A stretch of DNA of 64,000 nucleotides from NCBI GenBank assembly GCA_034440575.1, contig JAOTOL010001661.1, positions 5,071,501-5,135,500 on the forward strand. Direction: 5' to 3'. Shown here piece by piece: positions 11,282-21,757 of this stretch (the first letter of the stretch is position 1; the number at the start of each line of letters is the position of its first letter). Source of the DNA: Imbricaverruca yamaguchii (taxonomy: Eukaryota > Arthropoda > Thecostraca > Neoverrucidae). The position numbers and the translations under genes were made by a program. A model generated the notes under the pieces. That model saw only the letters and a program-made list of their open reading frames with translations, had not been told where the DNA came from and ran no database searches.

Positions 11282-12050
11282 TGATAGATGGTCTTCCTAG
11301 AAAAAGCTAAAAGGAGCGTGTAATGATTTGTATAATGAATAAATATTGAACGTAAATAGCGCGATTTGTATGCGAATTGTCAGGACGCAAATTAAGGCTA
11401 GCATACTGAGATCGAATATGTAAGGAAGGGCACTCTTCTGTCTATCTATTAATGGCTAGTGTTCACATTTAAAAATTGACAGATGTATGACTCATGCAAT
11501 GGGCTTAGTTAACGCTATGCTGTGCAACATCAGAATTAATTGAACCTGCAACTCAACCTGAACTTCTGAATTCACCTGAAAGTGGAAAATGCTCCTGTTG
11601 GCCATCACCATACGTTAACAAACGAACTGACATCAGCATTCTGCCAGGTAACTCGCACACACCATGTCCTCATTGCACTGTATGTCTGTCCACCGTAGTC
11701 ATGCAGCCGCGCCGTGGCAGGCATATGGCCGGCGCCAAAGTGAGTTACAACGATACCAGGCGATAGCACGCGAATAAATACCGCCCGGCGCACGCCAGGT
11801 GACGCGCACATAATTGCCTCCGCGGCTATCAGCCCCGCATCACGCCACGTCACGTCGCGTCACGTCGGTGAGAATGGCGTGGTTCTGTGAACGTGCCGGC
11901 GCCGATCGCACCCACGTTCACCATCAACCGTGAGGGATTTACCGCGCTAAATAAGCTGTCATTCAGGAGGTCGTGGAGGCCTCTGGATTTTGTCCACGCC
12001 CACCGCAGTGACCTAAAGCATTGGTCACATGCATAACCTGTGCAGCGGGT
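11282..12050. other. No recognised gene
   Basis: Unique-looking sequence, AT-rich on the left. A cluster of CACGTC-type words lies at about 11840-11870. Nothing else is supportable. Confidence 0.45.
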
Positions 12051-12140
12051 ACAGACGGATCGCGGGTGCACCCTGCATGAATGATGCAGACGGATCGCGG
12101 GTGCACCCTGCATGAATGATGCAGACGGGTGGCGGGTGCA
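12051..12140. repeat. 35-bp tandem repeat, about 2.5 copies
   Basis: The unit begins GCAGACGGATCGCGGGTGCA and is repeated almost exactly. It continues into the 17-bp array on its right. Confidence 0.85.
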
Positions 12141-12352
12141 ATCTGTACAGAGGGTACACCGGTAGAAAGGGTACACCTGCACACAGGATGCACTTGTGCA
12201 GAGAACACACCTGTGTAGAGGGTACACATGTACAGAGGACACACATGTGCAGATAGTACACCTGTACAGAGGATACACCTGTACAGAGGGTACATCTGCA
12301 CACATGGTACAACTGTGCAGAGTATACCTGTACAGCGGGTACAGGTTGCACC
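12141..12352. repeat. 17-bp minisatellite
   Basis: The unit is ACACCTGTACAGAGGGT with substitutions and occasional length changes, about 12 copies. The Cys-rich open frames on the minus strand (up to 219 codons) come from this array and have no other support. Confidence 0.85.
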
Positions 12353-12659
12353 CGAGATCGTTGCCTGCCAATGGCGGTGAAAGCCGAGCCCGATCATGCT
12401 CCGGACAACGGCAACAATGCCGTATTGATGACATGGGCTGACAGTATAGCATTGCAGGCTTCCAGCCTTGCAGTACCAACACCCACAGCCACAGGACCGG
12501 CTTCCCCTGAAGCTACCATGCGTCTTCCAGGCTTGCAGATTTGCAGTGTCAACATCTACAGCCATAGTTCCCCTGAATGTACAATGCGGCTTCCAATTTG
12601 CAATTTGCAGCATTGCCTTCACTGGTGATCCTCCATCTCTGGGCGATTGTGAATAAATG

Positions 12660-12862
12660 ACGGCGGGTACCTGAAATTAATGACTATGGATATCTATAAT
12701 GAATGACGGTTGGAACCTAGAATGAATGACAATGGTTACCTAGAATGAATGACGATGAGTATCTAATATGAACGTCGGTGGGTGCCTAGAATGAAGGACG
12801 GTCGGTTCCTACAATGAATGACGATGGGTATCTTGAATAAATGACGCTGGGTGCCTGGAATA
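12660..12862. repeat. 23-24-bp minisatellite, about 8 copies
   Basis: The unit is approximately AATGAATGACGATGGGTACC plus TAG, with substitutions and 1-2-bp length shifts. Confidence 0.8.
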
Positions 12863-13212
12863 TATGATGACGGTAGAATGTAATACAAAAGTACAACAGT
12901 TGGAAAAATGGTACGTTCTTAGCAGTTACAAACTCATTTATCTTCATCCAACGTCATAGGACATATAGCCTTTCTTTGTCTCAAACAAGAAAATACAATG
13001 AGAACGGGCCAGCTTGCACTACACCCACCACTAGACGAAGCGTGTGTACTTCTCCTCACGCGAATCGTTGTCCGTAAAATCTGGGTTGGGTGTGGCACAG
13101 TGACATCAGCGAATTATCAGTGCGCCAATTACCGTGACAAATAAGCCAACATTTCCGATTGCGCCGCGCTAGAGTGTGCAATAGCGTTGCCAAAAGCCGC
13201 GTGCCAGCCGAT

Positions 13213-13296
13213 CGGTGATGCAAACGTGCCGTCGGTGCGGTGCCCGCCATCACGGTGATGCAAACCTGCCGTCGGTGCGGTGCCCGCCATCACGGT
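13213..13296. repeat. 40-bp tandem duplication
   Basis: The word CGGTGATGCAAAC starts at 13213 and 13253, and a third, broken unit starts at 13293. The two full units differ by one base. Confidence 0.9.
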
Positions 13297-14860
13297 GGCG
13301 CAGGCGGTGCACACGTCACCCCATCACGTGACTGGCGTCACTTGCCGCCGCCAGTGACTGGGTGTGCGGGTCGGACATGACCTACCGCCACGGCCGCAGT
13401 GTTGACCGGGCCCGGTTGCCAGGGAGACCGGGTCAGCGGGTGCGCGAGCGGCGCGAGGCGAAACCGAGCGCCGATCGCCTCCGAACCGACAGATCATTGC
13501 CGCTGCGGTGGGCAGGCCGGCGGCGGCCGAGCGGGTCTGAAGGGAGGCTCTCTCCAGCATATAGCTCGCAATGAATGAGCATGACTCGAGGGTGTGGTTG
13601 TGAAAGTGGTTACCCTGCTGTACTGTCCCGCTTGCAATGCATGTACCCTGTAGCAGTTTCTCAGCGCCCATTCCCTAGTGTTTAGCGAGCATTCCCGATT
13701 GTTCTAGCGATCATTCCAAATTACATACGGGCATCGAAACAAGGTATGCAACCTGATGTGTGTTTGTTGGTGGGGGGGGGGTGACGATGGCCATGAGCCT
13801 GCTGCATGACACCCGTATATGACACTATACTGCAGACATTGTATGAGTTGTTTCCGTCGCATGGCACCGCATTGCTATGACTGTTGCATATACAAAGTGC
13901 ATATGCTGACGCGTACTGTGCACTTCTCTTTTACTCATGTGACCTAACCTGCCATTGGGCAAACTGAACTGTTGGTGATGATGCTGAATAAAGAAATACA
14001 CAGAAGTATTATAATATTGCATAATACCCTAAAATATCATCTCTTGTATCAAATGAAAACATAGATAATGCACCTCATGACAACTAATATATTGGCAACC
14101 AGACACCGTTCGGGTTATTTAGACGCCAGTGGCCGACCGACTGTTCTTTCTTCTTTTTTTTTGGGAGGGGGAGGAGGCAGAGCAAAAGCAAAGTGGTCGC
14201 ATGTCCTGCATGGGCACACTATCAAGAATGATGACGGAAAATGTCGCTTTGCGTCACGTCCTTATCAATACTATTTCGTGACTTGTTCACCCATAATCCA
14301 ATGCCAAGACGACGAGCCCTTCCCGATAAGCTATACGTTTTTTTCCTCGCCCTCCGCTACCTGAACAGCGGACCTTAGCAGCTTCATTCGTGGCAATATA
14401 CTCCGATTTTGATAATGAATATGTTACTCTTCATGCAGGTTTACGACTGGATTGCTTTCTTAAAAGCTTGTGATAACATCCCGCTTGCTGATGGGAAAAA
14501 CCCATGGCATGAAATTTAGGATGGTGTTTCCAATGCTTGACTTTTCGGCAGCCTTCTCGCGATCCTTTGGGGACGTTTCCTGACTTGAAAAATTGCCATT
14601 GCCGCAAAGCCGCATGGACCTGATCTAGCTAGCTAACATTTCGTTTCGAGGCCGTTGTGCAGAACGTCGGCTTCCTCGATATCTATTGTTCCGACGCCAT
14701 CACAACTACGTGCAACATCCTTTTCCCCTCCCCGGCGCCACCACCACCTCATTGTGAGGCACCATCTCCACGGATAATTCAGCAATGTTGGCGACAGCGT
14801 AGCCGTGTCTGACCTTGGTCTTCGAACAAGCGTCGTAGTGGCGTCGCGCGACCACCCTGC
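13297..14860. other. No recognised gene
   Basis: The left part (13300-13560) is GC- and CpG-rich and the rest is unique-looking. G-runs lie at about 13770 and 14164. No exon with a recognisable domain was found. Confidence 0.45.
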
Positions 14861-15186
14861 AACGGGACCAGCCTTGTCCCGGGACCAACGATGTCCCACG
14901 GGACCAGCCTTGTCCCGGGACCAACGATGTCCCACGGGCAATCATGTCCTGGGACCATCCCTTTCCCGAAACCAACCGTGGCGCGGGATGAAAAAAATGC
15001 CCTGGGGATCAACCCTATCAACCCTATCCAGTGAGCTACGCTGTGCCTGGTCAAACATTGTCCAGGGACCAGCCTTATCCCAGGACCAACTCTGTCCTGG
15101 AATGTATCATACACTGGGAAGCAACCACGTCCTGGGATCAACCCTGTCCCGGCACCAACCCTATCCCTGGACCAGCCCCCTGCCGA
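14861..15186. repeat. GGGACCA-based minisatellite
   Basis: Two near-exact 36-bp units (GGGACCAGCCTTGTCCC followed by GGGACCAACGATGTCCCAC) are followed by decayed units of about 18 bp. Each half-unit contains an inverted GGGAC/GTCCC pair. The open frames on both strands are artefacts. Confidence 0.85.
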
Positions 15187-15212
15187 CGGCCATGCTCGGC
15201 CTGTGAGCTCGT

Positions 15213-15425
15213 GTCCGCGTGAATCACTGACAGACCACCTTCTGAGCCAGCCGTGCCCGTATGAATCATAGACAGACCATCTCGTGAGCCAGCCGTGCCC
15301 AGATGAATCACTGACAGACCACCTTCTGAGCCAGCCGTGCCCATATGAATCATAGACAGACCACCTCGTGAGCCAGCCGTGCCCAAATGAATCACAGACA
15401 GACCACCTTGTGAGCCAGCCGAGCT
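15213..15425. repeat. 42-bp minisatellite, about 5 copies
   Basis: Units begin GAATCACTGACAGACCACCT or GAATCATAGACAGACCACCT. The two variants alternate, suggesting that an 84-bp higher-order unit was amplified. The 42-bp length is a multiple of three, so the 223-codon minus-strand frame here is repeat-derived. Confidence 0.92.
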
Positions 15426-15452
15426 GATAGCGAGTCGCCTGCTCGAGCATCG

Positions 15453-15471
15453 CCCCCCCCCCCCCCCCCCC
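15453..15471. repeat. Poly-C tract (19 C)
   Basis: An uninterrupted homopolymer; its length may be affected by sequencing or assembly error. Confidence 0.9.
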
Positions 15472-17256
15472 AGCGCAATATCGCTATCGGTCGGCAGAAT
15501 GAGTTATCGTGGGCACAGCAACCACTGCTGCTCCGTCTCTCGGTGCTTGCACCGACACGTGGGGCGCGCGCGCGAGCACTGAGCCTACTTTTCACCGATA
15601 TCAATATGGTTTGGAAGTCACGTAAGCACGTCATGCCATGGAAGCTATCGCGTGAGCCAAAATCTGGTGTTGTGACGACGAATGTCTAGAATCAGACGAG
15701 GAGATGGAGAGTAGCGTGCGTAAACCAGCTACACATGGCTAACTCTTGTATATACACGAACCAGGCACGATATATCTTGTTCTAGCTTGGTTCAAATTGT
15801 TGTTACGCTGTTTTGTAGCATATTTGCAGCAAAACAAAGACTGATTTCGTGCTGGATCATGTGTAGGTTTAATTGTGGTGGTGAGAAGGGTATTACGCCG
15901 TCAGTTGAAAACCACAACCGTATTTGCTAGGTGTAGAACGCTATGTTTTTGTATGTTGTCCATCCTATACCTTCAGGTTTCGGCTCGGTCTGACACGTGC
16001 CTTTCTCTTCTCAACCTCCCCATCTTGAACAGAATCCTGCTTCGGCACCTATGGAGCGCGACGTCCACCTATGAGCCACGATTTCGCAATTGTGAGCAAT
16101 CGCACGTCGATTCTCAATTCCATGAGCTAGCACCACCACCCCAGTGGTGCTTCCACTCAGCTACAACGCCGAGAACCGGGGCGTCACTTGATGCAGACAA
16201 GACGAGATGAACACTGTGATGTGACGATCAATGTAGCGTACTGTAATGCAATGAACTAAACACTGTAATTTGCCAGCAATTGGGCGTCATGGAGGTGCTG
16301 AGGTGCCACCTCAGCAGTGTGCCAGCAGCACAGCAGTTTCGGCGTGTCCGTACCGCTAGCAGTAGTAGCAGCAGTGTGCCCCTAGGGTTAGCAGTACACG
16401 CGTATGGTGGGATGGTATGCAGACGATACCGACAGCGTACCGCTAGCTCAGCTTCTGCACAATGTCTCAATCAGGCTATGCCGAGAGTGCAGCTCCGCCC
16501 AAGTCTGGTATGAGCATCGCACCGCTGCTTCAATTCAACTGGGCTATTAGTTAGTCCCTCACAGCGACAACGGTTCGACTCCACTACAACAACACCGTGT
16601 CGATGTGCCATTACTTCGAACTCACACATGTTAGGGGGTCGTTATCCACGTGGCTGGGCTTCGTGAGAGGTGTGTGGTAGCAGAATTCCAACGATGGGAC
16701 TGAACCACCGAATTCAAGTATTGTGTGGTGGCGGGCGTGGTGCATGCCTGCCGGTGATACATCTGCTATGGTGATATTGCGGAGTGGTATTTGACGTCTA
16801 GCAGACAGATTTATGTTGACGTTGATCCGATCCGATTGTTTTGCGACGCGAGGCATGCAGATCCGTCCAGCGCTGTGCACACACGCGCTCAGAAGTCGGA
16901 GTAGGAGCAATCACCGACCAGCTGGCGGGCGACCGGCGCGATCAGGGCTGACTGGCAGGCTGACAGGCACTGTCACGGCATTACTGACGGCCTCAACCGG
17001 ACCAAGCTCTGCCGTTTACCTGGAATTCACTGATGGTGGCGGGCTCAATGTCGGCCCGAACTCGTCCGAATGTGACATCGCGCCACAGGCAATCTAATTG
17101 ATGGATTGATTATTGGGGCTTTCGGGTGCGCCAACCCAATTGGGTTAAAACGTTGTTAAAAACAGCATTTGGAATGGTTAATAATGACTGGGGATCGGCT
17201 GGGGTCGTCGTCGGTGACGTGGTAGTGCAGTCGCGGCGTCCTCGGTCGTGACTCAC
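15472..17256. other. No recognised gene; possible intron of the nuclear-receptor gene
   Basis: This lies immediately 3' of the receptor exon on the minus strand, so it is probably intronic. I found no exon for the rest of the receptor (C-terminal extension of the DNA-binding domain, or ligand-binding domain) here or further down to position 1. Confidence 0.5.
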
Positions 17257-17524
17257 CTGCACTTCTGACACGACTTTCTGGTGGTGATGTCCATGCGACA
17301 GTGGCCCTCGTAGCCGCAGCGGAAGTGCCTGTACGACTCGTTCTGCACGCCTCGCCGGAAAAACGCCTTGCAGCTGTCGCACGCCATGCCGCCGAAGTGC
17401 AGACTTTTGGCGCGGTCCTGGCAAACGCCGCACACCTTGGCGGCGCCCGGCTCCGCCGGCACCGGGTAGTTCATGGCGCCGTACAGCCGGGGGTCCAGCA
17501 CGCCGCCAAACTCTGGCTGGTGGT
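17257..17524 (-). CDS. Nuclear-receptor DNA-binding-domain exon (HR96-like P-box)
   Basis: This is a single internal exon of 268 bp encoding 88 complete codons plus a split codon at each end. The product is part of a nuclear hormone receptor, a ligand- or co-factor-regulated transcription factor of the nucleus. Finger 1 has Cys spacing C-x2-C-x13-C-x2-C and finger 2 has C-x5-C-x9-C-x2-C, so all eight zinc ligands are present. The P-box reads C-D-S-C-K-A followed by FFRR, closer to the C-E-S-C-K-A of HR96 (NR1J) than to the usual C-E-G-C-K-G. About 25 residues ending in GAAKV precede finger 1. The acceptor is a pyrimidine-rich tract ending CCGCAG, and the donor is AG|GTGAGT directly after the last zinc ligand. 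The extension helix after finger 2 and the ligand-binding domain are not in this exon and I could not find them. Assignment to HR96 itself is inference; another arthropod NR1-type receptor is possible. A pseudogene is unlikely given intact ligands and splice sites. Confidence 0.9.
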
Positions 17525-17536
17525 CTGCGGACGGAG

Positions 17537-17548
17537 AATGACGTCATT
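17537..17548. promoter_or_regulatory. Full CRE palindrome beside the receptor exon
   Basis: AATGACGTCATT lies 12 bp upstream of the acceptor of the nuclear-receptor exon on the minus strand. It may be chance; full CRE sites also occur at 9.8, 38.2 and 49.3 kb. Confidence 0.35.
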
Positions 17549-17572
17549 CGGGGGTGCGTTCCACCGCCCCCG

Positions 17573-17598
17573 GTTCCGATTCCGATTCCGATTCCGGT
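17573..17598. repeat. Hexanucleotide repeat (GATTCC)n
   Basis: About four copies of GATTCC in the presumed intron upstream of the receptor exon. Confidence 0.85.
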
Positions 17599-17644
17599 TG
17601 ATGTTCTGCAGGTGGAGAGTGACCATGTCGGCAGTGATTGGTGT

Positions 17645-18147
17645 GTGGTGAATGATGCGTGGTGAGTGGGGTGAGTGGTGACTGGTGGGTGGTGACTGGT
17701 GAGTGGTGGGTGGTGAGTGGTGAGTGGTGGAGGTCAGTGGTCAGTGGTTATTAGTGGTGAGTGGTGTGTTGTGTGTTGTGTGTTGTGTGTGTTGTGTGTG
17801 TTGTGTGTGTTGTGTGTGTTGTGTGTGTTGTGTGTGTTGTGTGTGTTGTGTGTGTTGTGTGTGTTGTGTGTGTTGTGTGTGTTGTGTGTGTTGTGTGTGT
17901 TGTGTGTGTTGTGTTTTGTGTGTGTTGTGTGTTGTGTGTTGTGTGTGTTGTGTGTGGTGTGTGGTGTTTGGTGTGTGGTGAATTGTGTGTTGTGTGTTGT
18001 GTGTGGTGTGTGGTGTGTGGTGTGTGGTGTGTTGTGTGTTGTGTGTTGTGTGTGGTGTGTGGTGTGTGGTGTGTGGTGTGTGGTGTGTGGTGTGTGGTGT
18101 GTGGTGCGTGGTGTGTTGTGTGTGGTATGTGGTGTGTGGCTCCAGGC
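17645..18147. repeat. GT-rich micro/minisatellite (TTGTGTGTG)n
   Basis: It starts with GGTGAGT/GGTGGGT units (17645-17760), passes into about 14 copies of the 9-bp unit TTGTGTGTG (core 17785-17912), then into GTGTGTGG/TTGTGTG units. All frames are open over long stretches (Cys-Val or His-Thr runs), which is a consequence of the repeat. It is probably intronic to the receptor gene. Confidence 0.95.
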
Positions 18148-18361
18148 CAGCGATGACATCTTCAGTTGGTGTATTTTTTGTACGAGCATTCCGAAGGTAA
18201 GACCAGCACTGCACACTGGATACAGACTTTCAAAAGTGCAAGAGCACTGGATGATTAACGTAACTTATCCACTAAATACAAATTCCCGTCAACTGCAGTA
18301 TTTCTTCGGCTACGAAACAAGTACACTGGGCTGAGCTGGGGTGGTGTGCATCGCAAACTGA
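18148..18361. other. Short unique stretch
   Basis: Nothing recognised between the GT-rich repeat and the dispersed-repeat fragment. Confidence 0.4.
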
Positions 18362-18458
18362 AGCTCTCGGTTTAAATTCAGTCGTTGAACTTGAATTCCC
18401 GGATTTGGTGGTACGGCCAGCGCCTACGCAACAAGCAGTACCCAGCTTAAAAGGACCT
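18362..18458 (+). repeat. Dispersed repeat fragment (family R2)
   Basis: It shares GTTGAACTTGAATTC, GATTTGG and ACGCAACAAGC words, in the same order, with the R2 copies at 21533 (minus), 41280 and 53290. Only the 3' half is present. Confidence 0.6.
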
Positions 18459-18947
18459 CCAGCAAGCATTTGCATTATTTTCGTCTGACACCAGGACGCG
18501 AGAGTCCATCAACTGCATTGATTAGTGGTGACCATTCAGTGAATGTCATTCAATGTATGTGCATGCTCAGGTGAACTGCTCGCGTGATACGAGGCTGGAC
18601 TGTGCCCTCGGGGCGTGTGACCCGACCGAGTGGTGTATTCGAGGGCAGACCACAGTCCTGAGCCTGATGTCGCCGGCGCTGGTCGACAAACTGACGTTCA
18701 TGCCGGCGAGACGGCAACGCCTGGGTTGTTGGCTCGTCTTGAGTACGGCGACCGACCGGCGGCAGACTACTCGGCTTCAAAAGCTGCGGGTGCTTTTCGT
18801 TCAGTCAGCATGGAGCTGGGTACCTTACTGCTATCCGTCATCAGAATCCCAGTTGAATTCAGATGGCAGTGTAGACAGAGAACTGCTCTTGCCACTCCCT
18901 AACCACTAGCTGCACCGCAGGTGGAGGCCTCTCGGAATTATCGTGCT
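18459..18947. other. No recognised feature
   Basis: Unique-looking sequence; overlapping open frames on both strands at 18550-18909 have no recognisable domain. Confidence 0.4.
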
Positions 18948-19256
18948 GGCTTTTATTTATATATTTATTTCGCGATACATGACCTCCGCATGCAGTGGCT
19001 ATTATGGACAGTCTGGGCATAACTCACAGATATTTACAAAGAAAGGATAGATTTGTGGTCAATAGTGGGATCAGATGCGCAACAAACATTCGCACACCAA
19101 CATAATACAATACCCACATCACTAGCTGCACTACACAAACCGTGCTTGCAACACGAGCTATGAACGAGTAGCTTATAGAAGTGATAGGAAAGCGATGGCC
19201 TAAATGTGAGTTCATAGTGTGCACACATCCATTGTGCAAGTTCCTTTGCGTGACTA

Positions 19257-19649
19257 GTGTTATTCGTGGAGATAAGCTAGTGCATGTTTCTTGAAGTTAG
19301 ACAGCCCCAATGTATTTGTTTCAGTAGGAAGTTTGTTATAGTGGAAGCCAGACGAGTAGATAAATATCCTGCGGCCAGCCTCTCTGTGCATGGCTAGCAG
19401 GTTGTCTGTACGTGTGTGACGGTTTCTCAGAGTAGAGTTTGCAGTGATTTGACCGGCGATGTGTGTTTGCTCATCCGTCAGAATGATCTTGTGGAGCAAA
19501 GTAAGGCTGTGAAATAGATGCAGATCAGCTGCGGTGAGGAGACCTAACTCGTTACGGGGGTCAGAGATATGCTCAAAGTTCCGTAGACCTGACACGACTC
19601 TAGTGGCGAAGTTAATGATCCTGTCTAGTCTGTGGTTGTTTGCTGCCAA
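19257..19649 (-). pseudogene. LINE-A RT C-terminal segment
   Basis: A 130-codon open piece of the C-terminal region of a non-LTR polymerase (post-thumb domain), ending with its own TAA. It is related to the C-terminal part of LINE-B at 29.8-30.1 kb (shared pattern N-F-A-x-R-V-[IV]-S-G-[LR]-R-x-F-E-H-I). It is separated from the palm-domain piece upstream by stops or frameshifts. As part of a dead element it has no predicted host role. Confidence 0.8.
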
Positions 19650-19805
19650 CCTGTTCCCGTAAGCAGATGTGCAGTAGCGGACTTTTCATATAACTAGGCT
19701 ATTGACTATAGTGACGAGGGTATTGGTAGGGAGATGGTGACGCAGAGGGCTCAGGTCCAGAAGGAATTCAGTGCACTTGCGGACCCCAACAGCTACATGG
19801 GAAGT

Positions 19806-20227
19806 TCAGGATATATGGCGATTAAATGTCACCCCATGTTTCTTGTACGAATGGCTCTCATCTATCACGGCGTCCCTAAAGCACACTCGTATCGGGGTAA
19901 TATTACGAAGATTTTGACGCGATCCGAACGCAAGTAGCTGAGTTTTGGTTCTGTTCACCTCCACGCCGTTATCCAGGAAGTAGTCGCAGAGTTGGTTCGG
20001 ACATGTCTCCATCTGACTTGTCAAATTTAGATAAGATTTGCGACAGGAGATGAGGACCTGAGTGTCGTCTGCGAACTGAGTGACGTGTGTTACCGGGACG
20101 TGCGAACTGAGGTCGTTCGAAAAGATGCAATAGAGGAGTGGACCTAATGATGAGCCTTGAAAGACACCTATGTTGTTTGGGAGAAAGGAGGAGAAATGCC
20201 TGTTTCCGCGTTCATCTGAGTTCAGAG
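19806..20227 (-). pseudogene. LINE-A reverse transcriptase palm fragment
   Basis: A frame open for about 140 codons with the RT motifs V-F-Q-G-S-S-L-G-P and F-A-D-D (catalytic aspartates intact), followed by N-G-V-E-V-N-R-T-K-T-Q-L-L-A-F-G-S. It has no start codon of its own because the element is truncated at its 5' side by a simple repeat at 20226. Confidence 0.85.
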
Positions 20228-20305
20228 TGGTATAGGTGGAAGTGGCAGGCGTGCTGTAGGTGGTTGTGGTAGACGTGGTGTAAGTGTTAGTGGCAGGCGT
20301 TGCAT
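20226..20305. repeat. Short GGTNGTGGTAG-type tandem repeat
   Basis: Imperfect units of about 24-27 bp containing GTGGCAGGCGT abut the truncated 5' end of LINE-A. Confidence 0.6.
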
Positions 20306-20984
20306 AGATAATACGAGTGACTTAAATGCACCGAATTGATGCAGGTGCATGGAAGCATCCACGCTGGAGGACCAGTCATCCCTTCCAATCCCAGGAACCA
20401 GACAAGACCCTTCCAATCACACTGCATCCATGCTGCGATACCAGCGGCAAAACAAATGTCGCAAACCACCACCGTACAGGATACCTTAGCCTGAACCAAT
20501 GCTATTTTATAAGGTCGGCGCATTGGCCGCTGCCTGTACTACGTTCATGTCGCCTTCATGTATCCACCTTGTGATGAGTCATATAATGCTAGCACCAGCA
20601 TCATTAGGTGCATTGACATGGCACGGCTTCATGTCGACAATTTACATTTTCATCAATAAATAATACTTTTTGGAGAAGCTTGCTGTGAATAGAACCTAAG
20701 CTTTAGAACATAATCTTGCTTAAACTTTGATATGTCGCAGCTCCTGATCAAAACTTCACTTTGCTACTGGAATGGGCGAGAATAAAGCATTGCTGGAGAA
20801 TGTTGTAAATTATTGGTGTGGCCAATGGATGCCATTGGCTGCTACCAATCTGGTTAGTAAGCCAACCCCATAAGGTTTCATGTTCAGCTACCAATAATTG
20901 GCTGGGCCAGGGCAAAGATGGTGGTGCTCATGATCCACCAAAAGTAAAGGACTCCTGGTATAAAGATCCCCGGCGCATGTATGG
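20306..20984. other. No recognised gene
   Basis: Unique-looking sequence; nothing supportable. Confidence 0.4.
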
Positions 20985-21042
20985 GCGCTGTATAACCACT
21001 GCAGTTGATGCGCCCTAAACCCCTAATAACTAACTAACCCGG
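20985..21042 (+). mobile_element. SINE tail fragment
   Basis: It contains GTTGATGCGCCCTAAAC followed by CCCTAATAACTAACTAACC, the same layout as the SINE tails at 30463 and 2409 (T-C-G-A, C-C-T-T-A-A-A, then AATAAC/AACTAAC repeats). The upstream head is not recognisable. Confidence 0.5.
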
Positions 21043-21532
21043 CGCATGTGTTTGTTTGCACCTCCTGACAGTTTGAAGAGGTTATTCTGAAACTTAGCGC
21101 CTTCTGTTTTTTTTAGTGCTTTCAACAGCGTTTGTCCTGCTACGTCTGCTGTGAGCAGCACTTTGTGAATGCCGTGATGAACCCTAATTTCTGAAAGTTG
21201 ATCAGGACCGACTACAGGAGAGAGTTTGCTGAGGAAAGTTCGGACGTTTTCTTAGTTGTCACAGTTGTGCGTACTTGACTTCTACTTTCTGCATGTTCGA
21301 AAGTATCCCACCTTTTTAACGAACCTTTGCGACCAATATCGAAACGTTATTCGATACCCGACTTAAGAGACTACAGTGTTATGCTTACCATAATCGCATC
21401 CAGGGTGAGTAAGTTGGAGGGAAAAAGTTGTCGGCAAAGTTGATGCAGTTGGTGACGCGAGAGCCTAGGCTTAACCCATTTCTTTTTTGTTTTAATTAAA
21501 TGTATTCCGAATTCTTGCCCTAGTGGTTTTAT
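21043..21532. other. No recognised feature
   Basis: Unique-looking sequence with no exon or repeat that I can support. Confidence 0.4.
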
Positions 21533-21757
21533 GAACCAGGTTCTTCTTGCTAAGCAGAGCTTGTTGCGTAAACCTTGGCACCGCCAAGGTTGCGTCCATG
21601 AATCGCCAAACCAGATTCATGAACTCAAGTTCAACAACAAAATTGCGACCGAGAGTTGGACATGCATGCCGTCAATGGACCGACACGCCCGCTCCGGTAG
21701 CTCGTCCACGGCCTCATCGGGCCAGTTGCCAACTGACCCTCCCAGCCGGGGCCTCAA
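21533..21757 (-). repeat. Dispersed repeat, family R2
   Basis: On the minus strand it carries GGGAGGGTCAGTTGGCAACTGG, GACGAGCTACC, GTGTCGGTCCATTGACGGCA, GTTGAACTTGAGTTC and ACGCAACAAGCTCTGCTTAGC, in the same order as the plus-strand copies at 41280 and 53290. It is probably a SINE or MITE of about 220 bp; I see neither a tRNA head nor clear terminal inverted repeats. Confidence 0.8.

Larger units (their letters stand above)
18948..20227 (-). mobile_element. 5'-truncated Jockey/CR1-like LINE (LINE-A)
   Basis: Reading on the minus strand from about 20227, one frame gives F-L-P-N-N-I-G-V-F-Q-G-S-S-L-G-P-L-L-Y, a typical RT motif, then the catalytic box F-A-D-D-T-Q-V, then the thumb region. After a disrupted stretch (19650-19806) a second frame (19260-19649) carries the C-terminal domain, including R-I-I-N-F-A-T-R-V-V-S-G-L-R-N-F-E-H-I-S-D, and stops at 19257. 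A 3' UTR of about 300 bp ends in an AATAAATATATAAATAAA tail at 18948. Frame breaks make it inactive. The 5' half, including the endonuclease, is absent. Confidence 0.88.

Noticed and set aside
11850..12622. Cys-rich minus-strand frames of 210-219 codons that look like secreted Cys-rich proteins
   Set aside because: The cysteines come from the TGTAC/TGCAC words of the 17-bp minisatellite; no signal peptide or consistent Cys spacing beyond the repeat.
14779..15450. 223-codon frame with W-S-V-x-D-S repeats
   Set aside because: Derived from the 42-bp and GGGACCA arrays.
17717..18334. 205-codon Cys/Val frame and His/Thr counterparts
   Set aside because: Pure GT-rich microsatellite; nothing outside the repeat supports coding.
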